Source: Brevundimonas goettingensis (GTDB lineage: Bacteria; Pseudomonadota; Alphaproteobacteria; Caulobacterales; Caulobacteraceae). Taken from it: a stretch of DNA of 64,000 nt. Shown one piece after another: positions 45,950 to 55,665 of the stretch (position 1 is the stretch's first letter; each line of letters begins with the position of its first letter). Below the pieces are notes generated by a model. It was not told the origin of the DNA. It worked only from the letters and a program-made list of their open reading frames with translations, and searched no databases. The stretch covers positions 2,713,001-2,777,000 of the forward strand of contig NZ_CP062222.1 in NCBI RefSeq assembly GCF_017487405.1, given 5' to 3'. The translations under genes and the position numbers were made by a program.

Positions 45950-46183
45950 ATGCCCCGATACTTCTTCAGCACTGCGAACGGCCACCGGATCAAGGACGAC
46001 GAAGGCGACATCCTCGCGAACGATACGGCGGCCCGCCACATGGCGATCGAAATCCTTTCCGAGGTTTTGCCGTCACAGCGCGAGCATCTCGGCGAGGGTG
46101 GGCGATACAGCGTCATTGTCGCGGACGACCAGGCCAATCCGCTCTATGAGATAACCGCGACGGCGAAACGCTATGCTCAATAG
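45950..46183 (+). CDS. DUF6894 small protein
   Basis: 77 residues: MPRYFFSTANGHRIKDDEGD, ARHMAIEILSEVLPSQ and RYSVIVADDQANPLYEI, the compact pattern of DUF6894, of unknown function. No Shine-Dalgarno sequence precedes the ATG, and the stress promoter's -10 ends eight bases upstream, so the mRNA is probably leaderless. A second DUF6894 gene with the same geometry lies at 51731. Confidence 0.82.
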   Translation: MPRYFFSTANGHRIKDDEGDILANDTAARHMAIEILSEVLPSQREHLGEGGRYSVIVADDQANPLYEITATAKRYAQ

Positions 46184-46202
46184 CCGGTCGGCAAGGTTCA
46201 CG

Positions 46203-46967
46203 ATGGAACCTGGTCGGCGATCGGGAAACCACATGTCCGCCCAGTTTCAGAATCAGGTCCTTTCCAATCTCGGCGAAGACGATCTCGCAGCGCTTCTGCC
46301 GCACCTTGTGGCCGTGACGCTCAGGAAGGGCGACGTCCTCACCGAGCAGGACGGGCCGGTCGACGAAGTCTATTTTCCCGGCACCGCCGATCTGGCGAAC
46401 GTCATGATGTTCGCAGACGGCCGTGCGGTTGAAACCTCGACGGTTGGCTCCGAAGGCGTTTCGGGCCTGGCGGCCTTTCTGGCCGGCGCCCCTTGCTCGT
46501 GGCGGGTCGTCGTCCAGATCGAGGGCACAGCATGGAAGTTGGCTGCCGATGTCCTTCGCCGCCAGATTCAGGCCAGCCCGGCCCTGCTCGCGCGCGCGCT
46601 CGAACTGACCCATGACTACCAGTCGCAGGCCGCCCAAACAGCGGCCTGCAACGCTATTCACGAGGTCGCGCCGCGTCTCGCGCGCTGGCTGCTTCTCGTC
46701 CAGGATCGCACGGATCAATCTGAGATACTGCTCACCCAGGGGGACATCGCCACGCTGCTCGGGGTCCAACGCACGACCATCAACGCCGCGGCGTCCGAAC
46801 TCAGGAGCGCGGGTGCGATCGACTATCGTCGCGGCAGGGTCCACATCCTTGACCGCACGGCTCTAAGGGGCGTCGCTTGCAGCTGTTACGAGGCCCAGCG
46901 GCGTCGCTCTCAAGCTCTGGGGATCGTGACCCGCTTCCAGCGCGTGGACCGGTCATCTCCTTCTTGA
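46203..46967 (+). CDS. Crp/Fnr-family transcriptional regulator
   Basis: 254 residues from ATG 46203 (AAGG six bases upstream); ATG 46233 is an alternative. The N-terminal cyclic-nucleotide-binding-like barrel (LRKGDVLTEQDGPVDEVYFPGTADLANVM) lacks an obvious cAMP phosphate cassette. The C-terminal winged helix is LLTQGDIATLLGVQRTTINAAASELRSAGAIDY. It lies just after DUF6894 within the stress block. No Fnr Cys cluster is seen, so the signal is unknown. Confidence 0.88.
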   Translation: MEPGRRSGNHMSAQFQNQVLSNLGEDDLAALLPHLVAVTLRKGDVLTEQDGPVDEVYFPGTADLANVMMFADGRAVETSTVGSEGVSGLAAFLAGAPCSWRVVVQIEGTAWKLAADVLRRQIQASPALLARALELTHDYQSQAAQTAACNAIHEVAPRLARWLLLVQDRTDQSEILLTQGDIATLLGVQRTTINAAASELRSAGAIDYRRGRVHILDRTALRGVACSCYEAQRRRSQALGIVTRFQRVDRSSPS

Positions 46968-47207
46968 GCTTTGAGGCTCTATGCTGGCTGGCAGTCGTGC
47001 CTGCTGCGCCGGTTGATGGCGAATGGACACGCTCGGTGGTCCCGCCCGAGGCGGCAATCGATGCAGGTCGTGGCGCCGGGCAGGGCCGACGTCGTACCGC
47101 GGGAGGCCTCGTCCCCACGTCCGGTCCGGTCAGCCCCGCCCTCGCCTACGGCATCCGGGCGCAGGCGTAGAGCGTACCTTCAATCTCGAATCCGTCGGTA
47201 TTCGTGG

Positions 47208-47732
47208 TCAACGCGTGTACCGATCGAACTCTTCGCGATATCGCGCCGTGAGCCGCTCCGGATGTTCGGCCTTCTCTTGCAGCGTCAGGAACCAACTGCT
47301 TTCCTCTTCGAACATATGCGTCAGGACCGCCCCTTCGATATGTTCCCACTTGTCGAGCCACTCGGGTTTTGACGGAGCGATATTTTCCAACTCCGCCATC
47401 TGGGCCTTGGCTGTGGTCTGCTCGAGATAGGCGTGGGCGGCGTGGGCCTTCTCCCCGGCCTGTCCGAGCGCCGGGTACAGCACAAGCTCTTCGGCCAGGG
47501 AATGACCGTTGAGAACCACCGCAAGCGCCTTCATCGCCGCCGTTCGATCACTCGCCGACTTGGCTCGGCGACCCACCTCGAACGCCTCGCGGATCTGATC
47601 GTGGTGGTCCAGAACCGCCGCCAGCCACCCTTGAGGCGCCGCAACAGCCCGCGCCTTTTCTGTCGCCTCTGCCCGGTGTTGAGCGCCGGGGATCGGGGTG
47701 ATGGCGGCCAGCGCCTTGTCGATGATGGACAT
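47208..47732 (-). CDS. hemerythrin-like HHE domain protein
   Basis: 174 residues. Candidate di-iron ligands occur in VLDHHDQIREAF, VLNGHSLAEELVLYPAL and THMFEEESSWF, the HHE helix-bundle pattern. It starts 29 bases after katE on the same strand, so the two are probably cotranscribed. Oxygen or peroxide-related iron chemistry or sensing is likely. Confidence 0.85.
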   Translation of the reverse strand: MSIIDKALAAITPIPGAQHRAEATEKARAVAAPQGWLAAVLDHHDQIREAFEVGRRAKSASDRTAAMKALAVVLNGHSLAEELVLYPALGQAGEKAHAAHAYLEQTTAKAQMAELENIAPSKPEWLDKWEHIEGAVLTHMFEEESSWFLTLQEKAEHPERLTARYREEFDRYTR

Positions 47733-47761
47733 CTGCTTTCTCTCTCAATCCAATCGGATAA

Positions 47762-49921
47762 TCAGAAGACGGTGCGAACCGACGGTTCGCGATCCCACAG
47801 CCGCCCAACACCCGCTGTCTTGACGAATGTGGCTCCAGCACCTTTGCCGAGGGCGACGACGCCTGCATCGGGAACCACGCCCGCCTTATCGAGGAGCGGC
47901 TGGGAGGCCCGCGAATGACCGATGACCTTCAGATGGACAAAGGCGTTATGGACGAAGTCGATCGCCGAGGCCTCCTTGAGCAACTGGGCGGCTCCCTCTT
48001 CGGACGCTGCGACCACGACGGCGTCGAAGAGCACCGATGGCCCGCCCTGGAGCTGGTAGTCTGCAGCCTGGGTCGCGCCGTCGGACAAGGTCACGCCGCC
48101 GACGGTCGGCGCGACGACAAGGAACTTCGCTCCGGCGTCCGTCACCGCGTCGCGTACGGCGTTGACAAGAGATGCGTCTGATCCCTCCGTGACCAGACAG
48201 CCGACCATCCGGCCAAGGAGCGATGGCGTCGTCTTGGCCAGAATGCTGAGCGCCGGCGAGAGTTCGAGATCCCGCCGCGTCGGCTGAGCGGCGTCGACGA
48301 CCGGGATGGCGCCCGCAAAGCCAAGACCCGTCGCTACCCGGGTCGCGATCGACGTCTCGATATTCGAGAGATGACCCAGCATTCGCTCGCGGATTTCCGC
48401 CGTCTCGACCTTGCTCAACTCAAACACCAGGGCGTTGATGATGTGGTTCTGCTCCGGCTCGGTCTGGCTCAGGAAGAACTGGCGAGCCTGGCTGTAGTGA
48501 TCCGAAAAGGTTTCCGAGCGGGCTCTGAGCTTTGTCCCTTCCACCGGGGCAGGGAAGGATTTGAAACCGGCGACAGGATCCTCGCGGGCGTTGCGAGGAT
48601 CCAGGAGGCTGGGCTGATAGGCGACCCGTCCCTTGGGGACGGTCATCTGCATATGGCCATCCCGCTGGAAGTTGGCGAAGGGACACCCCTTGGGCTGATT
48701 GATCGGAATCTGGTGGAAGTTAGGGCCGCCAAGCCGAATGAGTTGGGTGTCGTGGTAGGAGAAGTTGCGACCATGCAGCAGGGGGTCGTCGCTGAAGTCG
48801 ATGCCCGGCGGCACATTCGCGGTGCAGAACGCGACCTGTTCGGTCTCGGCGAAATGGTTGTCGATATTACGATCCAGCACCATCCGGCCGATGATCCGCA
48901 AGGGAACGAGCTCCTCGGGGATCAGCTTGGTAGAGTCGAGGTGGTCGAAGTCGAAGCTGTCGGCGAAAGCCTCGTCGAACAGCTGGACGCCCAGCTCCCA
49001 CTCCGGGAAATCGCCTTTGTCGATCGCATTCCACAGATCACGGCGGTGATAATCGGGATCGGCGCCGTTGATCTTGACCGCCTCGTCCCAAAGCACCGAT
49101 TGGGCGCCGAGCTTCGGCCGCCAGTGAAACTTCACGAAGGTCGACCGACCTTGCGCATCGACCAGTCGGAAGGTGTGAACGCCGAAGCCCTCGATCATCC
49201 GGTAAGACCGGGGCAGCGTCCTGTCCGACATGATCCACATGATCATGTGCATGGATTCCGGCGTCATCGCGATGAAATCCCAGAAGGTGTCGTGAGCTGT
49301 CTGGGCTTGCGGGAACCCGCGATCCGGCTCGGGCTTGGCGGCGTGAATGATGTCGGGGAACTTGATCGGATCCTGAATGAAGAAGACCGGGATGTTGTTT
49401 CCAACGAGGTCCCAATTGCCGTCCCTGGTGTAGAACTTGACGGCGAATCCGCGCACGTCGCGCGCGAGATCCATCGAGCCCTTCGAGCCCGCGACCGTCG
49501 AGAAGCGCACGAACACTTCGGTCTTTTCCCCCACCTCGCCCAGGATGCGCGCGGTCGTCAGATCGGCGAGGGAATCGGTCAGTTCGAAGAAGCCGTGGGC
49601 GCCCGTCCCACGGGCGTGAACGACTCGTTCGGGGATCCGCTCGTGGTCGAAATGCGTGATCTTCTCGCGCAGGATGAAGTCTTCAAGCAGGGTCGGCCCG
49701 CGCGGTCCCGCTTTCAGCGAGTTCTGATCGTCAGCGATCACATGACCCATGTTGGTGGTCAGCCGCAACTGGTGGCCGGAAGCAGTCTGATGCACCTCTC
49801 CACCCACGCCTGTCGTGATTTCGGGCGCGGCTGAGACTTTCGCCGTTCGGGCCGTCGTCGTTGCAGGACCCGGCTTCGGCGCAGCAGGGCGGGCTGAGGA
49901 GGACTTGGAGGATTTTGCCAT
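47762..49921 (-). CDS. katE: large-subunit catalase HPII with C-terminal DJ-1-like domain
   Basis: 719 residues, the size of clade 2 catalases. The active-site His lies in [15 protein letters not shown]; the heme-ligand Tyr lies in [15 protein letters not shown]. The C-terminal 150 residues form the flavodoxin/DJ-1-like domain ([36 protein letters not shown]) typical of HPII. The start is 49921, with GGAG six bases upstream and a Ser/Lys/Ala-rich N-terminus. The frame stays open upstream to 50164 but the extension has no family support. Stationary-phase peroxide removal in the cytoplasm. Confidence 0.95.
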   Translation of the reverse strand: MAKSSKSSSARPAAPKPGPATTTARTAKVSAAPEITTGVGGEVHQTASGHQLRLTTNMGHVIADDQNSLKAGPRGPTLLEDFILREKITHFDHERIPERVVHARGTGAHGFFELTDSLADLTTARILGEVGEKTEVFVRFSTVAGSKGSMDLARDVRGFAVKFYTRDGNWDLVGNNIPVFFIQDPIKFPDIIHAAKPEPDRGFPQAQTAHDTFWDFIAMTPESMHMIMWIMSDRTLPRSYRMIEGFGVHTFRLVDAQGRSTFVKFHWRPKLGAQSVLWDEAVKINGADPDYHRRDLWNAIDKGDFPEWELGVQLFDEAFADSFDFDHLDSTKLIPEELVPLRIIGRMVLDRNIDNHFAETEQVAFCTANVPPGIDFSDDPLLHGRNFSYHDTQLIRLGGPNFHQIPINQPKGCPFANFQRDGHMQMTVPKGRVAYQPSLLDPRNAREDPVAGFKSFPAPVEGTKLRARSETFSDHYSQARQFFLSQTEPEQNHIINALVFELSKVETAEIRERMLGHLSNIETSIATRVATGLGFAGAIPVVDAAQPTRRDLELSPALSILAKTTPSLLGRMVGCLVTEGSDASLVNAVRDAVTDAGAKFLVVAPTVGGVTLSDGATQAADYQLQGGPSVLFDAVVVAASEEGAAQLLKEASAIDFVHNAFVHLKVIGHSRASQPLLDKAGVVPDAGVVALGKGAGATFVKTAGVGRLWDREPSVRTVF

Positions 49922-50455
49922 GACGAGCTCCGGCGATGTCGGGATCACGGCTGCGGCGCCGCCCTTCCAGAACCCGGCTGGTTCCTTTCGGTTCACGACA
50001 AAGCCGCGTAACTCCAAGGACTTATGTGTCGGGTACCCCACACTGATGCAGCGAGGGATGCTCATCATGCGGGCCTCGATTACAAACCCGTCGTCATTCA
50101 GGGACTTGGCGACCGATCTGGTGGCCAACGCCTGGTCTGGCCGGCCCCAGTGTGAGTAATGCATGGCGTCGGATTATCCGCCGCGCTTCCATCTACGCGC
50201 TATTTTAAAAACGCCCTTCTTCACTCTCTTCGGCGTCGCCGCATCTGCGATTGCGGCGGACCGGGTCGGGGCTGCCGTGCCCTCAATTCCCCAGCGGCGG
50301 TGAGCAGGCGTCCGCGTTCAGGTCTCGCTCCCACCGCCCGCTTCCACCGAAAGGCCGCCCTCGCAAGGTGGCATGAGACCCGGGAGATCACGCTGGACTC
50401 AGATCCATTCCGTTCGCCCAAGGCCCGCCACTTTCGATGAGGGTGAAGCGGACCG
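49922..50455. other. 534-base gap upstream of katE, no gene supported
   Basis: Divergent control region. An in-frame extension of katE is open to 50164 but lacks a ribosome site and homology. A GTTCC at 49981 is not followed at 16-17 bases by an nnTT element, so no stress promoter could be assigned to katE. The stretch near 50200 (TATTTTAAAAA) is locally AT-rich. Confidence 0.4.
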
Positions 50456-50480
50456 GGAACCGGAGAACCACGCCCTCGTT
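50456..50480 (+). promoter_or_regulatory. EcfG consensus promoter (exact)
   Basis: GGAAC at 50456-50460, 16-base spacer, CGTT at 50477-50480, followed by GGAGG at 50494 and the TTG start at 50506. Confidence 0.65.
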
Positions 50481-50505
50481 TGGGGCTCCGCACGGAGGCT
50501 GTCGC

Positions 50506-50756
50506 TTGGGTCCCTACTACTGCATCCTGATTACGCCCGGCGTGCCGGCGCGAGAAATCGCGGTCCTGACGCTGCCGACGATGCTTCGGCGCGCGTCCAG
50601 GCGCGGTGCGTTGCCCATTGTTGGCCGGGCTTCGAGACCGTCGTCGTCTACGAGGGCGAGCGCCTTGTCGCCGTGGTTTCCAATCCGGTCCTCGGCTTCG
50701 CGTCAGACCCGTTTGATATGATCAACGTCTTTGACCAGCGCGACCGAGCGGCGTGA
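50506..50756 (+). pseudogene. frameshifted paralogue of the small protein at 45491
   Basis: Start TTG 50506 with GGAGG seven bases before it. The first frame reads LGPYYCILITPGVPAREIAVL; the next frame continues DAADDASARVQARC, then TVVVYEGERLVAVVSNPVLGFA, matching the 45491 protein (VLDA..., AR.RL, HVFNG, APVFGFA). One base missing near 50568 (CCTGAC for CCTNGAC) joins them into about 83 residues. The final stop overlaps the next start as GTGA, so the gene was functional recently. Real lesion or sequencing error. Confidence 0.6.
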
Positions 50757-51304
50757 ACGCGACGAGGATCACCATGCTGGGCGACTCTCTCACCGCAGGC
50801 TACGGCTTGCGACGCGATGAGTCCCTTCCTGTTCGCCTTCAGGCCGAGCTCGCCGCCCTTGGCACGTCCGTCCAGGTCACCAACGCGGGGATATCCGGCG
50901 ACACCACCGCCGATGGCCTGAGGCGGGTCGACCGATCGGTTCCGTCGGATACGCGCTTGTGCATCGTGGCTCTGGGAGCGAACGACATGATGCAGGGTGT
51001 CGCAACCCCGACCGTGCAACGCAATCTGGAGGCCATCCTGGATCGCCTCGCCGGCCGGTCCATACCGGCCATGATCTGCGGAATGCGCGCGCCGCCTTGG
51101 CTGGGCCTTTACGCAATCGCATTCGATCGGGTCTTCGCCGACGTCGCCCGCGAACGCCGTGTGCCGTTCGATCCCTTCCTGCTCGAAGGCGTTGCGCTGG
51201 ATTTCCGATTTACCCTACCGGACCGGATCCACCCCAACGGCCCGGGGATAGCGAAGGTGGCGCGCCGACTGGCTCCGCAGGTCGTGGAGGCCATGACGCC
51301 ATGA
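50753..51304 (+). CDS. SGNH/GDSL esterase, TesA-like
   Basis: 183 residues. Block I is ITMLGDSLTAGYGLRRDESLP with the nucleophilic Ser, block II Gly is in NAGISGDTTADGL, block III is LGANDMMQG and block V is DRIHPNGPG (catalytic Asp/His). These match arylesterase/lysophospholipase L1 (TesA) enzymes. No signal peptide, so probably cytoplasmic. GTG overlaps the upstream stop, so it shares the exact stress promoter at 50456. Confidence 0.9.
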   Translation: MNATRITMLGDSLTAGYGLRRDESLPVRLQAELAALGTSVQVTNAGISGDTTADGLRRVDRSVPSDTRLCIVALGANDMMQGVATPTVQRNLEAILDRLAGRSIPAMICGMRAPPWLGLYAIAFDRVFADVARERRVPFDPFLLEGVALDFRFTLPDRIHPNGPGIAKVARRLAPQVVEAMTP

Positions 51305-51427
51305 ACCGCCCCAGGTCCGCCCGTCCAACCCGTCCTCGATCCCCAGAAGCAGAACGCCCCCATGCCCGCCTCCGCCGTCTCTGAACTCGTCAATGCCCTT
51401 ACATCTCGGTCCTGTTGAGCCGGTGTC

Positions 51428-51619
51428 GTGAGCCGAACGCCTCTACTGGAGCGGGCCTACGACCTGGCCCGAAGCGGCGCGTGCGCGACGGTGAAGGAGA
51501 TCAAGGCGCGCTTGAAGGCTGAGGGCTATGAGCACGTCAATTCTCATCTCGACGGAGTGGGAATCCGCAATGCGCTCAGAGACCTTTGCCGATCCCCCTT
51601 TTCTGAGCGGGAACAATAG
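51428..51619 (+). CDS. 63-residue protein, unknown
   Basis: GTG start with no clear ribosome site. The sequence LLERAYDLARSGACATVKEIKARLKAEGYEHVNSHLDGVGIRNALRDLC reads as a small helical, possibly HTH-like protein and resembles short uncharacterised alphaproteobacterial proteins of similar layout. Moderate confidence that it is real. Confidence 0.5.
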   Translation: MSRTPLLERAYDLARSGACATVKEIKARLKAEGYEHVNSHLDGVGIRNALRDLCRSPFSEREQ

Positions 51620-51697
51620 CGACGGCGAGGCTGGTCTATCCGTGCGGTCTGGAAAACAAGTCATTGTACAGTCCGGCTCTTGTCTCGACACGACTTA

Positions 51698-51722
51698 GGA
51701 ACCGCGCCCGGAGGCGCTCGTT
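51698..51722 (+). promoter_or_regulatory. EcfG consensus promoter (exact)
   Basis: GGAAC at 51698-51702, 16-base spacer, CGTT at 51719-51722; ATG 51731 follows after exactly eight bases. Confidence 0.65.
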
Positions 51723-51730
51723 GCGGATGC

Positions 51731-51970
51731 ATGGCGAGATATTCATTTCAGACGGAAGGCGGCATCGGGGACAATGCCCCGGTCGAGATCGAGATCAGAT
51801 CGTTCAGGGAAGCGCAGATTGAGGCCGTGGCCTTTCTGGGTGAAACCCTGCGCGATCGACCTGAACAGTTCTGGGCGCGTCAGGAAGCGACACTGACTGT
51901 CAGTGACGACGCCGGCCTGGTCCTCTTCCGCTTGAACCTGATTGCCCGATCGTTTGATGCCGGCCACTGA
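51731..51970 (+). CDS. DUF6894 small protein
   Basis: 79 residues: MARYSFQTEGGIGDNAPVEI, FREAQIEAVAFLGETLRDRP and ATLTVSDDAGLVLFRLNL, a DUF6894 protein like the one at 45950. An exact stress-sigma promoter ends eight bases before the ATG and there is no Shine-Dalgarno, so a leaderless message is expected. Function unknown. Confidence 0.82.
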   Translation: MARYSFQTEGGIGDNAPVEIEIRSFREAQIEAVAFLGETLRDRPEQFWARQEATLTVSDDAGLVLFRLNLIARSFDAGH

Positions 51971-52250
51971 GCGGTGTTTCTAGATGCTCCTCGGCGCCGA
52001 GGGATCTGGATCGCCGGTTTGAGGGCGGCGTCGACGCGCCGCCTCGTGCCGATCAAGGCGCACGCCGACCGAACTCGTTTCGGAGTGGCGAAGATCAGGG
52101 AGATCAGCCCACCGCCTCAGTCACGGAGTCTTTAGACCGGCCGGAGGCCGGCGGACGCGTGGAGACGCGGGCGTGCGCGGACAAACGCCAGGGTCCGTCC
52201 CACCCCAACACCTTGGCCTTTGGGGCCCTCATGGCGGTCATGCACTCTTG
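51971..52250. other. 280-base gap, no gene supported
   Basis: Between the DUF6894 gene and the promoter at 52251. Short frames on both strands lack support. No hairpin of note. Confidence 0.4.
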
Positions 52251-52275
52251 GGAACCGATGGCCGAGACGTCGATT
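52251..52275 (+). promoter_or_regulatory. EcfG-like promoter for the gene at 52284
   Basis: GGAAC at 52251-52255, 16-base spacer, GATT at 52272-52275; the ATG follows after exactly eight bases. Confidence 0.4.
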
Positions 52276-52283
52276 TGATAGTC

Positions 52284-52565
52284 ATGACCCGACTGCTGCA
52301 GGACAAAGACGAGCACTGGCGCAAGCGCCCGAACGGCGCGACGCCGGTTTTTGACCCTGGTCTGTCGCCGCTTGGAACAGACTCCGAAGCCGGCGGCGCC
52401 CGCGCGCCAGTGGCGTCGACCAACCGGTCCGGCCCCGTCCAGCCTCTTCCCGCGACACCTCGCCTGCCCAAACATGACCCCCGCTTGCCAATCTGGTTCT
52501 GGTGGTCAACCGCGGGCGCAATCGGGATCGCGCTTGTCGTGTTCGCAGTCGTAAGTTTCGCCTAG
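52284..52565 (+). CDS. 93-residue protein with C-terminal membrane anchor
   Basis: A charged start (MTRLLQDKDEHWRKRPNG), a Pro/Ala/Ser-rich middle, and one hydrophobic segment at the very end (WFWWSTAGAIGIALVVFAVVSFA), giving a tail-anchored layout. There is no ribosome site, but the promoter geometry equals that of the two DUF6894 genes. No family recognised. Confidence 0.55.
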   Translation: MTRLLQDKDEHWRKRPNGATPVFDPGLSPLGTDSEAGGARAPVASTNRSGPVQPLPATPRLPKHDPRLPIWFWWSTAGAIGIALVVFAVVSFA

Positions 52566-52738
52566 CGTCTGCGGCGGCCGGTGGCTGTTTGCAGACACCT
52601 CCCCTGCCAGCTGCAAGGCCACTTTTGATGGCGCAAGCGCCTGCGCTGACCAAGGGCATGACTGCTCTGGGGGAATGACCACAGAAACAACGCGCCGTCG
52701 GTGTTTTCCTCAGCGATCCAGGCCATGCGTCCCGGTGT

Positions 52739-53737
52739 TCATTGTGAAGCCATCGTCTTCCTCAATGCGAGGGCGCTCGCCAGGATGGCCCCGGCGACCG
52801 CAAAAACCATGCCGGGGTGGAGGCTTGCGCCGGTGAAGAGACTGAAGGGTCTGGACGGCTCGAAGCGGGAGAGGGTCTCCCCGCCAGGTCCTGGCGCACC
52901 CAGGTTGTTTGTAAGGCTCGGCCGTCGCTTTCTATCCCGCAGCAGAGCCGGGACGAGCGATGAGATCCGGTCGGCCAGACCCGGGCTATGGGCCGCCGCG
53001 AGAATCTGCAGGAAGCCGACACCGCCCACGGTGATTTCCCGACGCGGTCGTTGAACCGCATGCAGGACAGCCCGCGCCACAACGCCTGGACCGTAGGCCG
53101 GGGGCGGAACCCGGGCGGCGACGCCCAGATGGTTAGCCGCATGTTCAGCCAGGGGCGTACCGACCCCGCTTGGCTTGATAAGGGTCACGCTGACCGGATC
53201 CCCGGCCGCCAAAAGCTCGATACGCAGCGAGTCGATATACCCCTTCACTGCGTGTTTGGACGCCGCATAGGCTCCGAGGACCGGAGCCCCCAGATCCGAG
53301 GCAACCGATCCTACGGTGACGAATGCGCCACCCTGACGCAACAAGGGGACGGCGAGGCGCGCAGCATTGACCACCCCCCAATAGTTGGTCCGAAACAACC
53401 GCTCGTGCTCCATGGGCGGGGTCTCCAACAGAGGGACATAGATCGCGACACCCGCTGAGTTGATCCAGCTGTCGATCCGTCCGTATCGCGCCACGCACTG
53501 ATTGGCGGCGGCGCGCAACGCGGCCTCATCACCGACATCGGCGGCTGCGAAATCGGCGGCGTATCCAGCGCCACGCAGGCTGTCGCAAATCGACGCAAGA
53601 CCGTCCGCATTTCGCGAAATCAGGAACACCTTCGCGCCGGCGCGCGCGGCGCGGCGCGCGATCTCAAGCCCGATCCCGGAGCTGGCGCCCGTAATGACGA
53701 TCGTCTGTTGAGACAGGGGCTTGAGCGAACGGGGCAT
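52739..53737 (-). CDS. short-chain dehydrogenase/reductase with C-terminal extension
   Basis: 332 residues. The cofactor motif is TGASSGIGLEIARRAA, followed by NSAGVA and the catalytic YAASKHAVK. The classical SDR core ends near residue 250; an extra tail ends in a hydrophobic segment (GMVFAVAGAILASALAL), suggesting membrane attachment. It lies 84 bases after the ADH gene and is probably the last gene of the SRPBCC-ADH-SDR operon. Substrate unknown. Confidence 0.87.
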   Translation of the reverse strand: MPRSLKPLSQQTIVITGASSGIGLEIARRAARAGAKVFLISRNADGLASICDSLRGAGYAADFAAADVGDEAALRAAANQCVARYGRIDSWINSAGVAIYVPLLETPPMEHERLFRTNYWGVVNAARLAVPLLRQGGAFVTVGSVASDLGAPVLGAYAASKHAVKGYIDSLRIELLAAGDPVSVTLIKPSGVGTPLAEHAANHLGVAARVPPPAYGPGVVARAVLHAVQRPRREITVGGVGFLQILAAAHSPGLADRISSLVPALLRDRKRRPSLTNNLGAPGPGGETLSRFEPSRPFSLFTGASLHPGMVFAVAGAILASALALRKTMASQ

Positions 53738-53821
53738 TGACCCTCCGGAGAGATACGCACGACCCCGGCTGCGGAGGTGTGTGGAGACGCGATCGGGCGG
53801 GCCGTACGCCGCCCACCATAA

Positions 53822-55000
53822 TCAGTGAGGCAGGAGAACGACCTTGGTCCATTCGTTCTGGTTGGTCTTGAAGTTCTTGTAGCCCTCGGCGGCCTGTTCC
53901 AGCGGCAGCCGGTGGGAGATCAGGTCGGTGGTGTCGATCTTGTTGTCGAGGATGAGCTGCAGCAGATCGGGCAGATAGTTCTGCACATGAGTTTGCCCCG
54001 TCTTCAGCGTCAGCCCCTTCTCCATGAAGGCGCCGATCGGCCACTTGTCCGCAACGCCGCCGTAGACGCCCGGAACCGACACGGTGCCGCCCTTGCGGAC
54101 CGCCATGATGGTCTCGCGCAGGACGTGGGGGCGGTCGGTGCCGAGGATTTTCGTTTCCTGTTTCACCGCGTCGATGATGTTGTCGGGGGAGAAGCCGTGC
54201 GACTCCATCCCGACCGCGTCGATACAGCTGTCAGGCCCGATGCCCGCCGTCATCTCCATGAGGGCCTCACGGACCTTCACCTCGTGGAAGTTCAGCACTT
54301 CGGCGCCGTTCTGCTTCGCCAGTTCGAGGCGGCGGGGGTGATGGTCGATGGCAATGACCCGTCCGGCGCCCATCAGGATGGCCGACTTGATGGCGAACAG
54401 GCCCACCGGCCCGCACCCCCAGATCGCGACCGTGTCGCCCGGCTTGATCTGGGCGTTCTCCGCCGCCATCCAGCCGGTGGGGAAGATGTCCGACAGGAAC
54501 AGCACCCGCTCGTCTGAAACGCCGTCCGGAATCTTGATCGGCCCATAGTCCGAATAGGGCACTCGCGCATATTCGGCCTGGCCGCCCGCGTAGCCACCCG
54601 TCAGGTGCGAATAGCCGAAGGCGCCGGTCATGGCGTAGCCGTAGGCGACTTCCGAGGCGTCGGCCTTTTCGGCCGGATTGGAGTTGTCGCAGGCGGCCGG
54701 CATCTTGTGATCGCAGAAGAAGCATTTTCCGCAGGCGATGACGAAGGGCACCACCACCCGGTCTCCGGGCTTCAGGGTGGTGTTGGCCGGACCGACCTCC
54801 TCGACGATCCCCATGAATTCATGGCCGAGGATATCGCCGTTCGACATGCCGGGGATCATGCTGTCGTAGAGGTGGAGGTCGGAGCCGCAGATGGCGGTCG
54901 CCGTGATCTTGATGATCGCGTCGCGGGGATTGACGATCTGGGGGTCGGGGACGGTGTCCACCTGAACATTGTGTTTGCCGTGCCAGGTCAGTGCGCGCAT
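53822..55000 (-). CDS. zinc-dependent alcohol dehydrogenase (formaldehyde-dehydrogenase-like)
   Basis: 392 residues of the MDR family. Catalytic zinc ligands lie in [12 protein letters not shown] and [12 protein letters not shown]. The structural zinc loop is [19 protein letters not shown]. The Rossmann motif is [12 protein letters not shown], followed by [12 protein letters not shown]. The length and DSMIPGM segment resemble the glutathione-independent formaldehyde dehydrogenase-like group. It lies 42 bases after the SRPBCC gene. Confidence 0.9.
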   Translation of the reverse strand: MRALTWHGKHNVQVDTVPDPQIVNPRDAIIKITATAICGSDLHLYDSMIPGMSNGDILGHEFMGIVEEVGPANTTLKPGDRVVVPFVIACGKCFFCDHKMPAACDNSNPAEKADASEVAYGYAMTGAFGYSHLTGGYAGGQAEYARVPYSDYGPIKIPDGVSDERVLFLSDIFPTGWMAAENAQIKPGDTVAIWGCGPVGLFAIKSAILMGAGRVIAIDHHPRRLELAKQNGAEVLNFHEVKVREALMEMTAGIGPDSCIDAVGMESHGFSPDNIIDAVKQETKILGTDRPHVLRETIMAVRKGGTVSVPGVYGGVADKWPIGAFMEKGLTLKTGQTHVQNYLPDLLQLILDNKIDTTDLISHRLPLEQAAEGYKNFKTNQNEWTKVVLLPH

Positions 55001-55042
55001 GGGGGGTCTTTCGGAAAATGAGGGTTCGGCGGAAGCCGGAAA

Positions 55043-55615
55043 TCAGAAGTGACGGTCGCCGCGGGGCGCGGCGTCGGGCGCTTTCGACGTCGAGATCTCG
55101 CCGGTCTCCATCAGCTGTTTGAAGCGACGGAGCTCTCGCCGGGCCTGGATCCGCGGCTCACGCTGGAGAACCTTGGCGACCACCTTGCCGACCGCCCCCG
55201 CCGGGGGGTCGTAGCTGATGAAGAGCCGCACCTCGGTCCCGCGCCCGAAAGCATTGTCCTTGAACTCGATCCAGCCCTCGTGATCGACGTCCGAACCCTC
55301 GCTGGAGGTCCATGCGATCCGCTGACCAGGCACGTCTTCGGTGATTTCGGAGACCAGCTGAATGTCCATCCCTCCCGGCCCGACGATGGTCCATTGGGAC
55401 CGGCCGGTCTCGAGAATATCGACCGCCTTCACATTCTCCATGAAGCTCGGCAGGTTGGTGATGTCGCTCCAGTAGTCGTACAGGTCCTGGCGCGGGCGGT
55501 TGATCAAGGCCGCGCGGATGCTGGCCGCGGAATGCTCGCCTTCGACCAGATCCTTGTCGATGAAGGCGGGCGAAGCGACCTCGGCGTCGGTCGAAATCGG
55601 GTCGGTTTCGGGCAT
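55043..55615 (-). CDS. SRPBCC (polyketide-cyclase/START-like) protein
   Basis: 190 residues. The START/SRPBCC fold is seen in LINRPRQDLYDYWSDITNLPSFMENVKAVDIL, GPGGMDIQLVSEITEDVPGQRIAW and GRGTEVRLFISYDPPAGAVG. It would bind a hydrophobic ligand. ATG 55615 has GGAGAG upstream. It leads the operon with ADH and SDR, under a GGAAC-N16-GATT promoter. Confidence 0.85.
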   Translation of the reverse strand: MPETDPISTDAEVASPAFIDKDLVEGEHSAASIRAALINRPRQDLYDYWSDITNLPSFMENVKAVDILETGRSQWTIVGPGGMDIQLVSEITEDVPGQRIAWTSSEGSDVDHEGWIEFKDNAFGRGTEVRLFISYDPPAGAVGKVVAKVLQREPRIQARRELRRFKQLMETGEISTSKAPDAAPRGDRHF

Positions 55616-55640
55616 GAAGCTCTCCGTATGCTCGTTCCCC

Positions 55641-55665
55641 AATCCGCGTGGTCCGAAGCCGTTCC
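55641..55665 (-). promoter_or_regulatory. EcfG-like promoter for SRPBCC-ADH-SDR operon
   Basis: GGAAC at 55661-55665 (minus), 16-base spacer, GATT at 55641-55644. Confidence 0.4.

Noticed and set aside
49960..49985. GGAAC element upstream of katE as a stress promoter
   Set aside because: At spacers of 16 and 17 the -10 positions read GGGC and GGCG on the minus strand, without the TT seen in all the accepted copies.
49922..50164. N-terminal extension of katE upstream of 49921
   Set aside because: The internal ATG has a good GGAG site and a family-typical start. The extension has no catalase-like sequence.
51301..51384. 27-codon frame overlapping the SGNH esterase stop as ATGA
   Set aside because: Arg/Pro-rich composition and no other support; the overlap alone is weak evidence.
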